From Poecilobothrus nobilitatus (taxonomy: Eukaryota > Arthropoda > Insecta > Diptera > Dolichopodidae): a stretch of 64,000 nucleotides of DNA. A model generated the notes under the pieces. The model was not told where the DNA came from, did not search any database, and saw nothing but the letters and a program-made list of their open reading frames with translations. Numbering within the stretch: position 1 is the first letter of the stretch; every line of letters begins with the position of its first letter. The DNA lies in assembly GCA_947095535.1 (NCBI GenBank), contig OX352772.1, forward strand, positions 147,812,568 to 147,876,567, written 5' to 3'. Below, piece by piece: positions 25,222 through 35,764 of the stretch. The translations under genes were made by a program, and so were the position numbers.

Positions 25222-26487
25222 TTCACAACTGGCATATGGACCTGAAAAAGTTAATAAAATTGTGTGGTTTTGGGGATCAAAAAAACAAGATTTTTAGAGA
25301 TCGACTGGTGTTTGGTGTGAGTGACAAAAATGTACAGGAAAAAATGTTGGAAACAGAAAATTTTAATTCGGAGCTATTGAAATGGCGAGATCAGTTGAAG
25401 TGTCATATAAGCAGTTTGAAGTATTGACAAAACCTCAGGTACATTTAAAACCTGGTCAAGCTGGTGACGTAAATATAGCGCAAAAGGTTAATCCAAAGAA
25501 TTATGGTAATTATGGTCAAAAAGGTAACGCTGTAAAATATAATAATAAAAATGTTAGTGCTAATAAAAATTGAAATCAAAATTATACAACTGATGTTGAG
25601 TTAAAAAGACAAAATAATAATATTAGAAATAATTTTAGGGATAATAGGAGTTTAATTAGAAATTGTAAATTTTTTATGAAAAATCATTTAAAAGGAAAGT
25701 GTCCAGCATACGGCAAAAATTGTGTAAGTTGTGGAAAGCTCAATCATTTTGCGGGAGCATGTAATAAAAAGAATGTGGGAGAAATATTCAATCAAAATGT
25801 AAATGCTGATAATAGTTTTTATGTTGATACCATATTTAACTTGAAAAATAACCATAGTTGGTATGAAAAAGTTGAAATTAATAATCACCCAGTTGTTTTT
25901 AAGTTGGATACGGGTGCAGAAGTAAATATTTTGCCATATCTATAAGTTTTTTTCTTTTTTAATGAACTATTTTTTCTATGAACTATTCAGATATTGTACA
26001 TAAATAATGCAGTTCAGCTGCTTATGGGGGTTTTAAAATTATAACGAAAGGTGTAGCTAAAATACATTTACAATACAATTTACAAGTAACAAGAGTGGCT
26101 ACAGTGTATAAATATGTTAAAGAAAAGGTAGAAGATGTTGGGCATTATGAGAAAATTGAAAGTAAAGAAAAGTTTATGAATAAATGTAAAGAAGCATTTG
26201 AAGGGTCAGGGCAATTTCCAGAAAATTATAAAATTGTAATTAACACTAAAATAAAACCAGTTATTAGGCCTACTAGAAGAATTGCTCTTGCTCAAATGAA
26301 ACCATTACAAGTAACATTGCAAGCGTTATGTGAAAGACAAATAATTAAAAAAGTTGATGATCCATCAGAATGGGTTTCTAATTTAGTAATAGTGGAGAAA
26401 AAAAAAAAAAATTACGGTTATGAAATAGACAATATAACTATACAGATAAATCATGTAGAACAAAAAAATGTTTCAAACAAAAAATGA
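25222..26487 (+). pseudogene. Ty3/gypsy gag-pol fragment (gag, zinc knuckle, protease, RT start)
   Basis: The Gag part reads FRDRLVFGVSDKNVQEKML (about 25300-25345), a hallmark of arthropod gypsy Gag. A zinc-knuckle region follows, with CPAYGKNCVSCGKLNHFAGAC (first cysteine near 25699). The protease active site is LDTGAEVNILP (about 25904-25936). The RT N-terminus ends with WVSNLVIVEKK before an A run at 26399-26410. It lies in at least three frames, with stops. RT catalytic motifs, RNase H, integrase and LTRs are absent. It starts within a few bases of the Polinton end at 25215 and is truncated at both ends. Confidence 0.8.
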
Positions 26488-27068
26488 CATTGGGCCCCTT
26501 ATGCGGTAAATTTTTCCACTGATAAATAAAATAAAAATGTAGTTTGTGTCATAGCTCTGTATTATACGTTTAGGTTGAATTCCTTGATAAAAAATTTAAT
26601 AAAAAAATAAATTAATACTACTACTTGTGCAATGCAATAATAGCAGAAATTATTTATATTGTGTGTGATGTATTGTACTGTGTATTGTACATTGTATTAG
26701 AGATTGGAGGTACACGTAACAATTTTTCTGATATTTTTTGAGAAAAAAGAAATTTTATTCATGAAAAATTCTATCTAAAAACATAAGAGGTAGTTGTATA
26801 AGTTTCCACATATGTATATGTGTACTTTTACTATGAACCTATGAACTATGAATTATAATTCATTTATAATGAATTATAAATGAAAATTCGAATATGTAAT
26901 TAAAATTTGTACACTTGCATATATTTTTAACTAGTGAAAAAGCCGAGTTGAAGTTTGAAAGTTTTGAAATTTGACTTACCTTCAATTCAGCATAAAAAGC
27001 CCTTTTTTAAAAAAAAATAAATTATACATAATTACATATGTATTTCATTTTTTTTTAAATAAATAATA
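26488..27068. other. A+T-rich spacer left of the Polinton
   Basis: No gene recognised; partly palindromic words such as aattataattcatttataatgaatt near 26850 are simple A+T sequence. Confidence 0.4.
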
Positions 27069-27074
27069 AATATT
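27069..27074. repeat. Left 6-bp target-site duplication (AATATT)
   Basis: Identical to 41792-41797. The word is palindromic and A+T-rich, so its weight comes from lying exactly at the AG and CT termini. Confidence 0.85.
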
Positions 27075-27561
27075 AGTAGATAGGTAGGCAATTGGGCCAG
27101 ACAGGTCAGTAGGTCAAGGTCACCCGGAAGTAAGTCAAAGTCACCAGGAAGTAGGTCATGGTCACCCGAAAGTAGGTCAAACCGTAATTAGGTCAGACAG
27201 GAAGTAGGTTTATGTCATAAAAATAGGTCAGACAGGCGGCGGCGGCCGCCAGACAAGTCTAGTTGTTTATAAAGATTGTATACTTGTTTTAAGTAATAGG
27301 TAAACATGGAAATAGTAAGAAAAAATTGCTTTTTATTTTTGCTTGCAATTTTGAGATGTTTTTGCTTGTATTTTTGATATGTTTGCATTTATTTCTTGTT
27401 TTCTTTTTCTTTCGTTTTTTTTTATGACAAGTATTTAAAGAAGAGGAAGGAAAAACCAATAATTAATTGTTATGTAAGAATGTTGAAAAAAAAATATCTA
27501 ACTTGGTACATGTTTACATATTGATGTATACTTGGCTTAAGTAATAGGCGCATATGAAAAT
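27075..27561 (+). repeat. Left terminal inverted repeat of the Polinton
   Basis: Inverse copy of about 41306-41791. The outer ~200 bases hold three tandem 21-bp units, each with a GTCA word, followed by a GGC-rich block ending ggcggccgccag (about 27235-27252). The inner part is pyrimidine-rich A+T sequence. The first unit includes AGGTCAAGGTCA at 27111-27122. The right repeat has only two of the 21-bp units. Confidence 0.9.
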
Positions 27562-28168
27562 AATAAGAAAAAATTTATAAAATTTTTAAAAAAAATTTTC
27601 TCTTTAAATTTTATAAAATTTTAAAAATTTTATAAAATTTAAAGAGAAAAATTAAAACAGAACAAAATAAGTGTAACCACATTTCTTTAAAATTTTGCAA
27701 CTATTTTTAAAAATTAAAAGAAAAAGTGAAAACTGGTTTTTTAAATCTTACATAAAGATTCAACCTTGACACAATTGATGCAATTTTGAGAAGAATTTAT
27801 TTCTTGTTGTTTTCTTTTTTTTTTTCTATGAAGTATTTAAAAAAGAGGAAAGAAAACATTGTTAGTATCACCGTATAAGATGTTATTATTATGTAAGAAT
27901 GTTGGAAAACAAGAAAAAGAATAAAAAGCGATTCAAAATAAATTAATTGCTTTTGATACTTATAGTGGTACATAGTAGTGTAAAAACAAAAAAATATAAA
28001 ACAGATTTGTTTATATGTTTGAAATAATTTTTTCAAATAACAAGCAAGATATTATGTATAAATTGTGTAAAAAGTTAAAAAATGGTTAATAGAATTAAAA
28101 TTCTAAGATTGGAAACGTTCGCGGTCGGTTGTTTATAAATAAAAAAAATCGAAAATAAAAAAATAAAA
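27562..28168. other. Subterminal region of the Polinton, left side
   Basis: Non-coding, A+T-rich. Contains the long perfect palindrome listed separately. The antisense ORF across 27797-28036 is low-complexity and not credible. Confidence 0.45.
27596..27650. repeat. 55-base palindrome with perfect 27-bp arms
   Basis: 27596-27622 and 27624-27650 are perfect inverse copies around a single A. It lies 35 bases inside the left terminal repeat. It could extrude as a cruciform or act in replication or regulation; that is inference. Confidence 0.92.
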
Positions 28169-31100
28169 ATGAATACAAAAAAATTCACGATAAAATCTAT
28201 AAAATCAGTGAATGTAAAACGATTCAACATTTTTCAAAAAAAGTGGAGTTTATAATAAATCTAGTACCAGACAACAAAGATCCAATAGATTGGATTAAAA
28301 CCGGTATTGAAGAATTATTCAGCAATTTAATTGAAAATGTTGGTTGACCCTAGTGACAAAATTGGTGTAGAGGAAAAAGATACAACAATTTTGAAGAAGA
28401 ATGTAATAAAAGTAGAGGCATAATTTCAATTAAAAGCAAAGATAATCTATGCTTACCACGTGCGTTAGTTGTTGCTATCTCATTCATAGACTACTGCAAA
28501 ATGCGAAAAGATGTAGGTTAACTTCAATTGAAAGCAGCGTTACACCTAATTAGAAATTCAAATGTAAGCATCCCAGTAAAAGATGCTAGTATCAGTGAGC
28601 TGAAAAATTTTTCAACTCTACCTCTCCTAAATATCAAATTGTAGTTTTTGATTTCAGAGGAAAAGGAAAATCGATTATTTTTCAAGGTGAAGAAGATAAG
28701 GAAAACAGATTGAATTTGATATACGATGAAGGTCACTTCAATGTAATTACATCATTAACAGCAGCATTTAGTTGTGATTACTTTTGCCAAACATGTAATG
28801 TGCCGTATAACAATAGATTGTCAGTACAGTAAATACTGAGTACAGTAGTACAATAGATGTAAACAGTCGTTTTTCTTTTGCAAATCATCTCCAGCATGTG
28901 ACGCAAATTTTCCAAATATTAAATGTGATGTATGCAATCGAAGTTTTAATGGTCAAACTTGTTTTGATAATCATAAAGCAACATCATCTACACATAAAAA
29001 ATCTATTTGCACTCTAATAAATTCCTGTACAAAATGCTTTAAAGTATACAGAGCTGATGTGAATCATATATGCTATGGACATTTGTGTAAAAACTGTAAT
29101 ACAAATGTTGCTTCAGATCACCAATGCTTTATTACACCATGTAAAGAATTAGCTGAACTTAAGAATACATTACATATTTTCTACGATCTCGAAACAACTC
29201 AAGATGATATCATCGGGGAGAAACTTCATGAAGGTGTTGCAATAGGGGATATAATTGAACATCAGCCTGATTTATGTATTTTTGAACAACGTTGCACGCA
29301 TTGTATATTATCTAATGTTGAAAGATGCAATTTTTGTGGATTTCGACAACATGTGTTGAAACAAAATCCAATACAAATGTTTTTAGAATATATATTCAAC
29401 CAAAGAAAAATATTTGATAAAGTTGTAGTTATTGCACATAATGGACAAGCATTTGATAATCAGTTTTTATTAAACTATATCTTAGAAAAAACCATCATAA
29501 AACCAAAACTAATAATGAGGGGAACAAAGATAATTTTAATGCTGTTAGATAACGTGAAATTTATTGATTCATTTTCCAATGCCGTTATCTAGTTTACCAA
29601 AAGCGTTTGATTTAGACATAAATTTGAAAAAAGATATTTTCCTCATATGTTTAATCGTAAAAACAATATAAAATATAATGGAGTTACCCGATCGTAAATA
29701 TTGCTGTTATAATTCAATGAGTGCATCGGAAAGAAAACAATTTCTTGAATGGTATGAAGAAAATAAAAACAAGTCTTTTAACCTCCAAAATGAACTTGTA
29801 GAATATTGTATGAATGACGTAAAAATTTTGACAACAGCCTGTATTAAATTCAGACAACTATTTTTGGAAGAATGTAAGGTTGAGCCATTTTTAGAGGCCA
29901 CTGCAATTGCTTCAGCGTGTAATTTGGTTTTTAGAAGGAATTTTTTAAAACCGTATACAATTGGACTTATACCTCAACAAGGATATCGCTTATCACAAAA
30001 CCAGTCAATCATTGCCATAAAATGGTTGAAGTGGGAAGAAAAACAAAGCAAAATAAAAATTCAGCATAGTGGTAATGGAAAAGAAAAAGTTATTTTTGGT
30101 CTTCGTATTGGCGGATATTGTACAGACACAAAACAAATATTTGAGTTTTATGGCTGTTATTACCATGGCCATCCAAAATGTTTCAAAAATAATAATGATA
30201 AAAAATATGAAACACGTTATGAGGCTACATTATCCAAAGCCAATAAATTACGATCTTTAGGTTATCAAGTAATTGAAAAGTGGGAGTGTGAATTTCGAAA
30301 CGAAATGAGATCAAAAGAATACGAAGCATTTTTCTCAAAATTGGAGAACGAAAGTTTGATACCACTAAAACCACGTGACGCGTTTTATGGCGGTAGAACA
30401 GGAAACACAAGAACATATTATAAATGTGCACCTGGTGAGAAAATAATGTATATAGATATATGCTCACTATATCCTTGGGTGTGTAAATACGGAAAATTTC
30501 CAGTGGGTCATCCAAAAGTTCATGTTGGACAAATTGAGTGCAATAAATTAAATTTAAATGATACTGAAGGATTAATAAAGGTATTGATACTTCCTCCAGA
30601 AAAACTCTATCACCCGGTTTTGCCTATAAATCAAAATAATAAGCTAATGTTTTCCTGCTGTCAAACATGTAGCTTGGAAATGAATAATGATGACTGCTCT
30701 CATGACAATCGTAGTAGGTCAATTTTAGGAACATGGGTTATAGATGAAGTAAGAGAAGCTGTTAAACAGGGATACAAAAATGTGGAAATATACGAGGTAT
30801 GTGAGTATACTGTTAAACAATTTAATCCCCTTACAGCACAACAAGGAATTTTCACTGAAATGATGAACAAGTTCCTTAAAATTAAACTAGAAGCTTCTGG
30901 CTGGCCTAGCTTTTGTAGAACACCAAAGGAAAAGTGCAAATATTTAGAAAAATTTTCCAAAGTGGAAGGCATAAATTTATAGTTTAAGGAAATAGAAAAA
31001 ATCCCGGACATAGATCATTAGCTAAATTAATGTTAAATTCTTTCTGGGATAAATTTGGGCAGAGAGAAAATCAATCAAAAACAGAAATCATAAATGAGCC

Positions 31101-31451
31101 TTATGAATTATTTACTGTTCTTACTGATCCTTCCAAGAGTGTAAGAGTGTAACAAAATATATAGTACCAACTCCAAATGTGGAAAAACTGTTTGCAAAGT
31201 CAAAGCTATTCGTTTAAATTATAACGCTTCACAAGAAATTTTGGCTCTATGAAATAATTAGTTAAAAAATTAAACAATTTTCAACAAATAAATATAACAT
31301 TTCCTAGTATTCGTCGAACATATGATCAGAGAGTCATCATTGTTTCTGAAAAAAAGACATATCGAATAAATTCCAGAAAACGAGTTTTTGCAAATGATTA
31401 TACTTCAGTTTCTTATGGCTTCAAAAAGAAAAAAATTAAAAATTATTGTTA
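28169..31451 (+). pseudogene. Polinton protein-primed DNA polymerase B, broken
   Basis: PolB would replicate the element. A plausible ATG is at 28169. The N-terminal ~300 codons are in several frames and include a cysteine-rich zinc-binding region up to about 29120 (CDVCNRSF, CTKCFKVY, CKNCNTN). The 3'-5' exonuclease motifs follow: FYDLET (29181-29198), NGQAFDNQ (about 29450) and YCMNDVKIL (29804-29830). The palm has FYGGRTGNTRTYY, motif A YIDICSLYP (30449-30475) and, after a frameshift near 30982, motif B LAKLMLNSFWDKFGQR (about 31018-31065). The YxDTDS motif C is missing and the text jumps to the C-terminal end, so an internal deletion removed part of the active site. The polymerase cannot work. 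Confidence 0.92.
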
Positions 31452-31628
31452 ATATATTGTAAAAATTTTGTATTTTAAACTATTAAATTACAGTATTGAA
31501 AAAAAATCTTTTAATTTTACCGTTTTTAATTTTCAGAATATAGGCGAAAATTTATTTAAATAATATATACATATTTATATTATATATTTTATTCAAATTC
31601 ACAATTGCAGTTTAACTTTTCAATAATA

Positions 31629-32531
31629 ATGTTAAAAGCACAAATAGCATCTGAAATCCATCGTCCAGTTAGACGTAGATTTCGAAGACTAAAAATATGT
31701 CAAAGAGGATTTAATGATACATGGTCGCCCTATCAAAACGTGAATAATGGATACAAGTTCCTCTTAACTGTTATCGATACATTTTCGAAATATGCATATG
31801 CCGAAAAAGTTAAATCAAAGGCAGCAGATGACGTAGTTAAAAGTATAGAAAAGATTTTTAAAAGGGAGGGGAAGTCTCCAAAAAATATTCATTTTGACCA
31901 GAGAAAAGAATTTTTCAACAAAAAATTCCAAAATTTGATGAAAAGCTATAAAATAAATCACTATCATACTTATTCAGAAATGAAGGCTAGTGTTTGTGAA
32001 AGGTTTAACAGAACATTAAAATCAATTATGTGGAAACAGTTTAGTTTACAAGGAAATTTTAAATGGATAGAACTTTTACCAAAACTAATTGAAAAATATA
32101 ATAACACAAAACACAGTACAATTAAGTTAAAACTAAATCAAGTTACATTACAAAATGAAAAACAAATTCTTCGTTCAATTTACAATTACCCTAAAATACT
32201 TAATAAGGGAAAATTTAATGTTGGTGATTTTGTTAGAATTGCAAGGTCTAAAGGTACTTTTCAAAAAAGATATGAACCTAACTATTCAACTGAAGTTTTT
32301 AAAATAACTTTCAAAAACAAGACAGACCCGATTACATATAGTTTAAAAGATTATAAAAATAAATTAGTTCATGGTGGCTTCTATGAACAGGAACTAACTA
32401 GTGTCAAAGACCCCAATGCTTATTTAATTGAAAAAATTTTAAAACGAAAAGGCAATAAAGTATATGTAAAATATTTAGGCTTTGATAATAGTCGTAATCA
32501 ATGGATAAGTAAATATGATATTCTTTCATAA
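31629..32531 (+). CDS. Polinton integrase (DDE, with C-terminal chromodomain)
   Basis: A retrovirus-like integrase that joins Polinton ends to target DNA. I take the ATG at 31629 (about 300 residues); the frame is open a little further up without an ATG. The catalytic triad is visible: D in LLTVIDTFSKY, D in HFDQRKEFF and E in VCERFNRTLK. The spacing is normal. An SH3-like stretch (KFNVGDFVRI) follows. The last ~45 residues (YLIEKILKRKG...KYLGFDNSRNQW) form a chromodomain, as in other Polinton integrases, which may guide insertion to marked chromatin. The N-terminal HHCC zinc finger is absent and the D...D-preceding segment is shortened, so an N-terminal deletion is likely. The remaining frame is uninterrupted. 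It follows PolB on the same strand. Confidence 0.88.
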   Translation: MLKAQIASEIHRPVRRRFRRLKICQRGFNDTWSPYQNVNNGYKFLLTVIDTFSKYAYAEKVKSKAADDVVKSIEKIFKREGKSPKNIHFDQRKEFFNKKFQNLMKSYKINHYHTYSEMKASVCERFNRTLKSIMWKQFSLQGNFKWIELLPKLIEKYNNTKHSTIKLKLNQVTLQNEKQILRSIYNYPKILNKGKFNVGDFVRIARSKGTFQKRYEPNYSTEVFKITFKNKTDPITYSLKDYKNKLVHGGFYEQELTSVKDPNAYLIEKILKRKGNKVYVKYLGFDNSRNQWISKYDILS

Positions 32532-32790
32532 AAAAAGTATAATTAGAATTTATGTAAAAAAATTTTTCTTAACTTTAGAGGACTGTTAAATGCAACACTG
32601 TTGTAAAAATGCTAATAGAAAAAAAAACAGAAAAATATTTACTAATAAAAATAAATAATTTAGGAATAGGTAAATAAAAAATAATATTCTTTCATAAAAA
32701 AGTATAATTAGAATTTATGTGAAAGATTTTTTTTAACTTTAGAACACTGTTAAATGCAACAATGTTGTAAAAAATGCTATTTAAAAAAAT
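32517..32790. repeat. ~166-bp tandem duplication after the integrase gene
   Basis: The segment from about 32520, which includes the last codons of integrase and the following ~100 bases, recurs from 32686 with small changes (attctttcataaaaaa, then gtataattagaatttatgt, then actgttaaatgcaaca). Probably a local duplication of the gene end and 3' untranslated region. Confidence 0.75.
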
Positions 32791-33006
32791 TATAGTTTTA
32801 TTATAACCAATTAGAATTTATTACATTAATAAACAACTTACTTCACAACTTTTGGTTTTTAACTAGTTTCCTTAAGAATTTTGAATTCTAAACAAGGATA
32901 ATACAATTATTTAGAAGAAAAATTTAATATAAATTAAGTGGAATCATTCTTAAGATATATTAATTCAAATAAAGAGCTCAACATAGTAATACAACAAGAA
33001 AGCAAA

Positions 33007-33297
33007 ATGGAAAACATAGCAGAAATTTTTGCCTACGCTCAACAAATAGAGCCAACGCAGGAGTTGGCTCCAATTAAAAGAAAAAGAATAAGAAGTCAGC
33101 AAGAATCGCAGACACATCAAGAACAACATCATCATCATCATCATCAACAACAACAACCACAACAGTAACAGTAACAACATCAACATCAACAACAACAAGA
33201 AGAAATCATTCTTCTTCAAGAAGAAGAACCACCAGCAAAACAAAGCTTCAAAGAAGCTTTTAATAAGAAAAATATGGAAACTAGAAAGAGTTTTTAA
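33007..33297 (+). pseudogene. Gln/His-rich ORF in the Polinton, unknown
   Basis: From ATG 33007 the frame encodes a Lys/Arg patch (KRKRIR), then a run of histidines and glutamines. Two TAA codons near 33166-33175 fall inside the CAA/CAG tract and could be CAA-to-TAA changes. The same frame continues to a stop at about 33297. Codons before 33007 are open back to 32938 but with no ATG. I recognise no family. Low-complexity composition leaves a non-coding origin possible. Confidence 0.35.
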
Positions 33298-33308
33298 AAA
33301 CAAAAGAT

Positions 33309-33509
33309 ATGGAGCAAGATGCTCTATATCATATATTAAATGTAAAACAAATTAAGACCATTTATGGTCTTAAGTGGGTCTTTGAGACCCGCAATTTAAT
33401 TATATTTGTATCTCAAAAATATACTGATATTTTTGAGAATTCTGATTTTGTAAAAGAAATAAAAGAAAAAGAACATTTTGTATATAAAGTTAAAAATTTA
33501 AATAAGTAA
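33309..33509 (+). CDS. 66-codon ORF overlapping a hairpin cluster, doubtful
   Basis: An intact ATG-initiated ORF with no recognisable domain. Its first 45 codons are made of four successive perfect inverted repeats (33312-33438), which suggests that the DNA or RNA structure, not the peptide, may be what matters. Listed because it is intact in an element where most genes are broken. Confidence 0.3.
   Translation: MEQDALYHILNVKQIKTIYGLKWVFETRNLIIFVSQKYTDIFENSDFVKEIKEKEHFVYKVKNLNK
33312..33438 (+). other. Cluster of four perfect hairpins
   Basis: GAGCA/TGCTC (33312-33324, loop 3), TTAAGACCAT/ATGGTCTTAA (33352-33373, loop 2), GGGTCT/AGACCC (33376-33390, loop 3) and TCTCAAAAATAT/ATATTTTTGAGA (33411-33438, loop 4). 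All arms are perfect. Four in 127 bases is unusual even for A+T-rich DNA. A structured RNA, an RNA-processing signal or a regulatory DNA element are all possible. Confidence 0.7.
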
Positions 33510-34015
33510 AAATTTAAGTATTGTAGATATATCTGAGTCTTTTGGTAAAATATATGCAAATTACCATTAAATAATGTAAATTGTTTGTAGTTATAAGGTT
33601 TTATTATTATTAATAAATAAAAATAAAATTTAAAAGAAGGTATAAATTTCTTTTATTTAGTTGCTTTATTTTTTCAGATTCAGGTTTATATGTACCTAAA
33701 TTTATTTTGAAATTGAAACAGGTATTTTATGAAAGAGCGAAGAAAAATTACATTATACATTAAATTTTTGAACCGGAATAAAAATCTCTACCTTGTAACA
33801 TTTTTTTCTGTACAGATCTATATGTATTTCTTTTACTATTTGAAATTTTGACATAATTTGTACGCCATCTTACTAGATTTAAAAATCCAATTTTGCATTT
33901 CTTTATTTATGTACTCTGAAAACTTGAAGTTTGACTGGGTGCTACAGTATATAACGCAGTTCAATTTTATTGACAAATCATTTTCAATTCAATTTTGGTA
34001 AGATATTTAACTAAA
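33510..34015. other. Intergenic region before the acidic ORF
   Basis: No ORF. A TATA-like gtatataa at about 33949 lies some 65 bases before the next ATG and could be its promoter. Confidence 0.35.
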
Positions 34016-34258
34016 ATGGCAGCTGATTCAGCAACATTTCCATTTACTGAAGAAACTGCAATAGTCAGTATACTAAATGAGGTCCAAGTTAATGCAATTA
34101 CATCCACCGTAGATCTGGAGGAATTAATGGAAACTGAAGAATTCGTACCACCGTTTCAAGTCTTAGATGAAAATATAGTGGAGCAACAAATTTGGGAAAT
34201 AAATAACCAAGAAGGAGATCCTGACTATTTTGCAGAACTTTTTAGAAATAATATATAA
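34016..34258 (+). CDS. Small acidic protein of the Polinton, unknown
   Basis: An intact 80-codon ORF from ATG 34016 (MAADSATFPF). It is rich in Glu and Asp, with few basic residues and no membrane segment or signal peptide. A TATA-like word lies upstream, and an AATAAA word lies near 34308. It stands alone on the plus strand opposite the virion genes. I recognise no family; an acidic regulatory or DNA-mimic protein would fit but is speculation. The lack of any frameshift, unlike its neighbours, could mean selection or just small size. Confidence 0.5.
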   Translation: MAADSATFPFTEETAIVSILNEVQVNAITSTVDLEELMETEEFVPPFQVLDENIVEQQIWEINNQEGDPDYFAELFRNNI

Positions 34259-34512
34259 CAATATTTGTGTAAATATATATGTATCTACTATATATAAGTA
34301 ATTCATAATAAAAAACAAATTAAATAAAATTTAAAAATTTTTTCATTTATTGTTGATTTTGTTTAAAACATTAGAAATTTTATTTTCTAGTAGTACAGGT
34401 ATTTCAAAAAATAATCTAGAATAATTGCATTGAACGCTAGAACGTTGTGTAGGAATATATATTTATTCGTGCAATTTCATAACATGTTTTTCTTGACACG
34501 TTTTTATATATT

Positions 34513-34880
34513 TTATAACATATTCCCATTTGATTCAGCATATTTATTGTGTATCATTACAGCTTGAAGAAAATCAATTAAGTTGTAAAATGTGTCAGCT
34601 TCCTCTTTGTTAATGCTAAGACATCGGCCAATAACCATTCTTAACCCATATTGTAAACATAATTTTGTATTCTTTATTGAATGTTTCGAGTACCTTTTAT
34701 AAAATTGCTGGTAAAATTGACACAAATCACGATATTTTAAAATAGTACTATACGATGAAAAATGCAAGTAGCTACAAGAGATTCTGTATCAAAACCAACA
34801 AGAACTTTTAATGACTGATTTTTGTTGAGAAAATATGTATAACTCAACATCAAATTTGTGTTCGAACCTTGATCTTCCAT
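34513..34880 (-). pseudogene. Last ORF of the Polinton virion module, unknown, one frameshift
   Basis: ATG at 34880 (MEDQGSN), 30 bases after the protease stop, same strand. The first frame ends at a TAA after about 46 codons, but a second frame overlapping it runs to 34513 and reads as its continuation (YSTILKYRD ... FYNLIDFLQAV). One frameshift near 34750 explains both. The joined length would be about 120 residues. The spacing suggests co-transcription with protease and capsid genes. I recognise no function. Confidence 0.5.
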
Positions 34881-34909
34881 TACTAGGTTTTAACTAAAGC
34901 TTTTTAATA

Positions 34910-35396
34910 TTAATTGTATTGCTTAGGTACACAAGATTGTGAAAAATTTAAATTTCCAAATAAGTTGTAAAACATATTAATAATCAGATTGTCGTTTTGT
35001 ATATGATTACCTTTGCTAAATTCATTCAAAAAAGTTTTCATGCTTAAACCAAAACATCTATACCAACCATAAACGCAACAGTATTGCCCACATACATTCG
35101 AAAGAACACTGTATCTGCCAATTATTAAAAACTATACTCTGATTTTTTAAATATTTCAAAATTTCGGGTTTATCTGGAACTAAATCATATGAATCAAAAT
35201 ATTCTGTGCAACCATGCTTTGGAATATAAAGCGCAAACCAATGTGTTCCTGGATCTTTTATCTTGTCCGTATTTATAATTAAAAAAGTAGGTGTTTCTAT
35301 TATTTTTGGAATATCGTCTAAAGCAAAAACTCCCTTAAAATATTTGTTTGTAAATTTGTTACATTTTAAAACACTAGTTATTTCCAAAGTGTTCAT
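34910..35396 (-). pseudogene. Adenain-like cysteine protease of the Polinton, one frameshift
   Basis: Polinton proteases of the adenovirus/Ulp1 clan mature capsid proteins. The ATG at 35396 overlaps the stop of the upstream ORF in an ATGA. The catalytic histidine is in PGTHWFALY, and the acidic residue in EYFDSYD. The oxyanion glutamine may lie in NWQIQ. The first frame ends as ECMWAILL, but the next frame reads VCGQYCCVYG at the same place (about 35095-35065), the expected catalytic CGxYC block, and continues to a stop at 34910. A single frameshift just before the catalytic cysteine therefore kills the gene. Length without the shift is about 160 residues, usual for the family. Confidence 0.85.
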
Positions 35397-35725
35397 AACT
35401 CAAACTGACTCAAATCATACACTCTACTAATTATTTCATTAACGTAGTTCATTAAAAACTCCTTTCTTATTTTTTCATTTGTTATAATAACATCAAATTT
35501 TTCTAGCACCTGTCTTAATTCTTTATTAATTTTATCATTATGTGCAGTTCCAAAAGAGTAATTTTCAAAATTTATAATTTCTTTTGTTGGGAATTTGTAA
35601 GTAAACTCTTTTACAAATTTTTTACAAGGTTCTTTAATTCCAACTAAACAAGTATCTTTTACAAAAAAAGTATTTTTATCATCACAACAAAACTTTACGT
35701 TCACAAGTGCACAGGACGATGACAT
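35393..35725 (-). CDS. Unknown protein between capsid and protease genes
   Basis: An intact 110-codon ORF with ATG at 35725 and stop overlapping the protease ATG (ATGA). It contains four cysteines in its first 35 residues and a lysine-rich middle. No membrane segment is apparent. It lies directly downstream of the major capsid gene in a tight minus-strand cluster, so a virion or assembly role is likely by context. I do not recognise the family. Confidence 0.65.
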   Translation of the reverse strand: MSSSCALVNVKFCCDDKNTFFVKDTCLVGIKEPCKKFVKEFTYKFPTKEIINFENYSFGTAHNDKINKELRQVLEKFDVIITNEKIRKEFLMNYVNEIISRVYDLSQFEL

Positions 35726-35764
35726 CTTGTTGAATATTCAAATACATGTTTCAATATTATATTT

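Noticed and set aside
32965..33303. 112-codon minus-strand ORF rich in Leu and Met
   Set aside because: Antisense of the Gln/His-rich tract; leucine and methionine runs are the reverse reading of CAA/CAT repeats.
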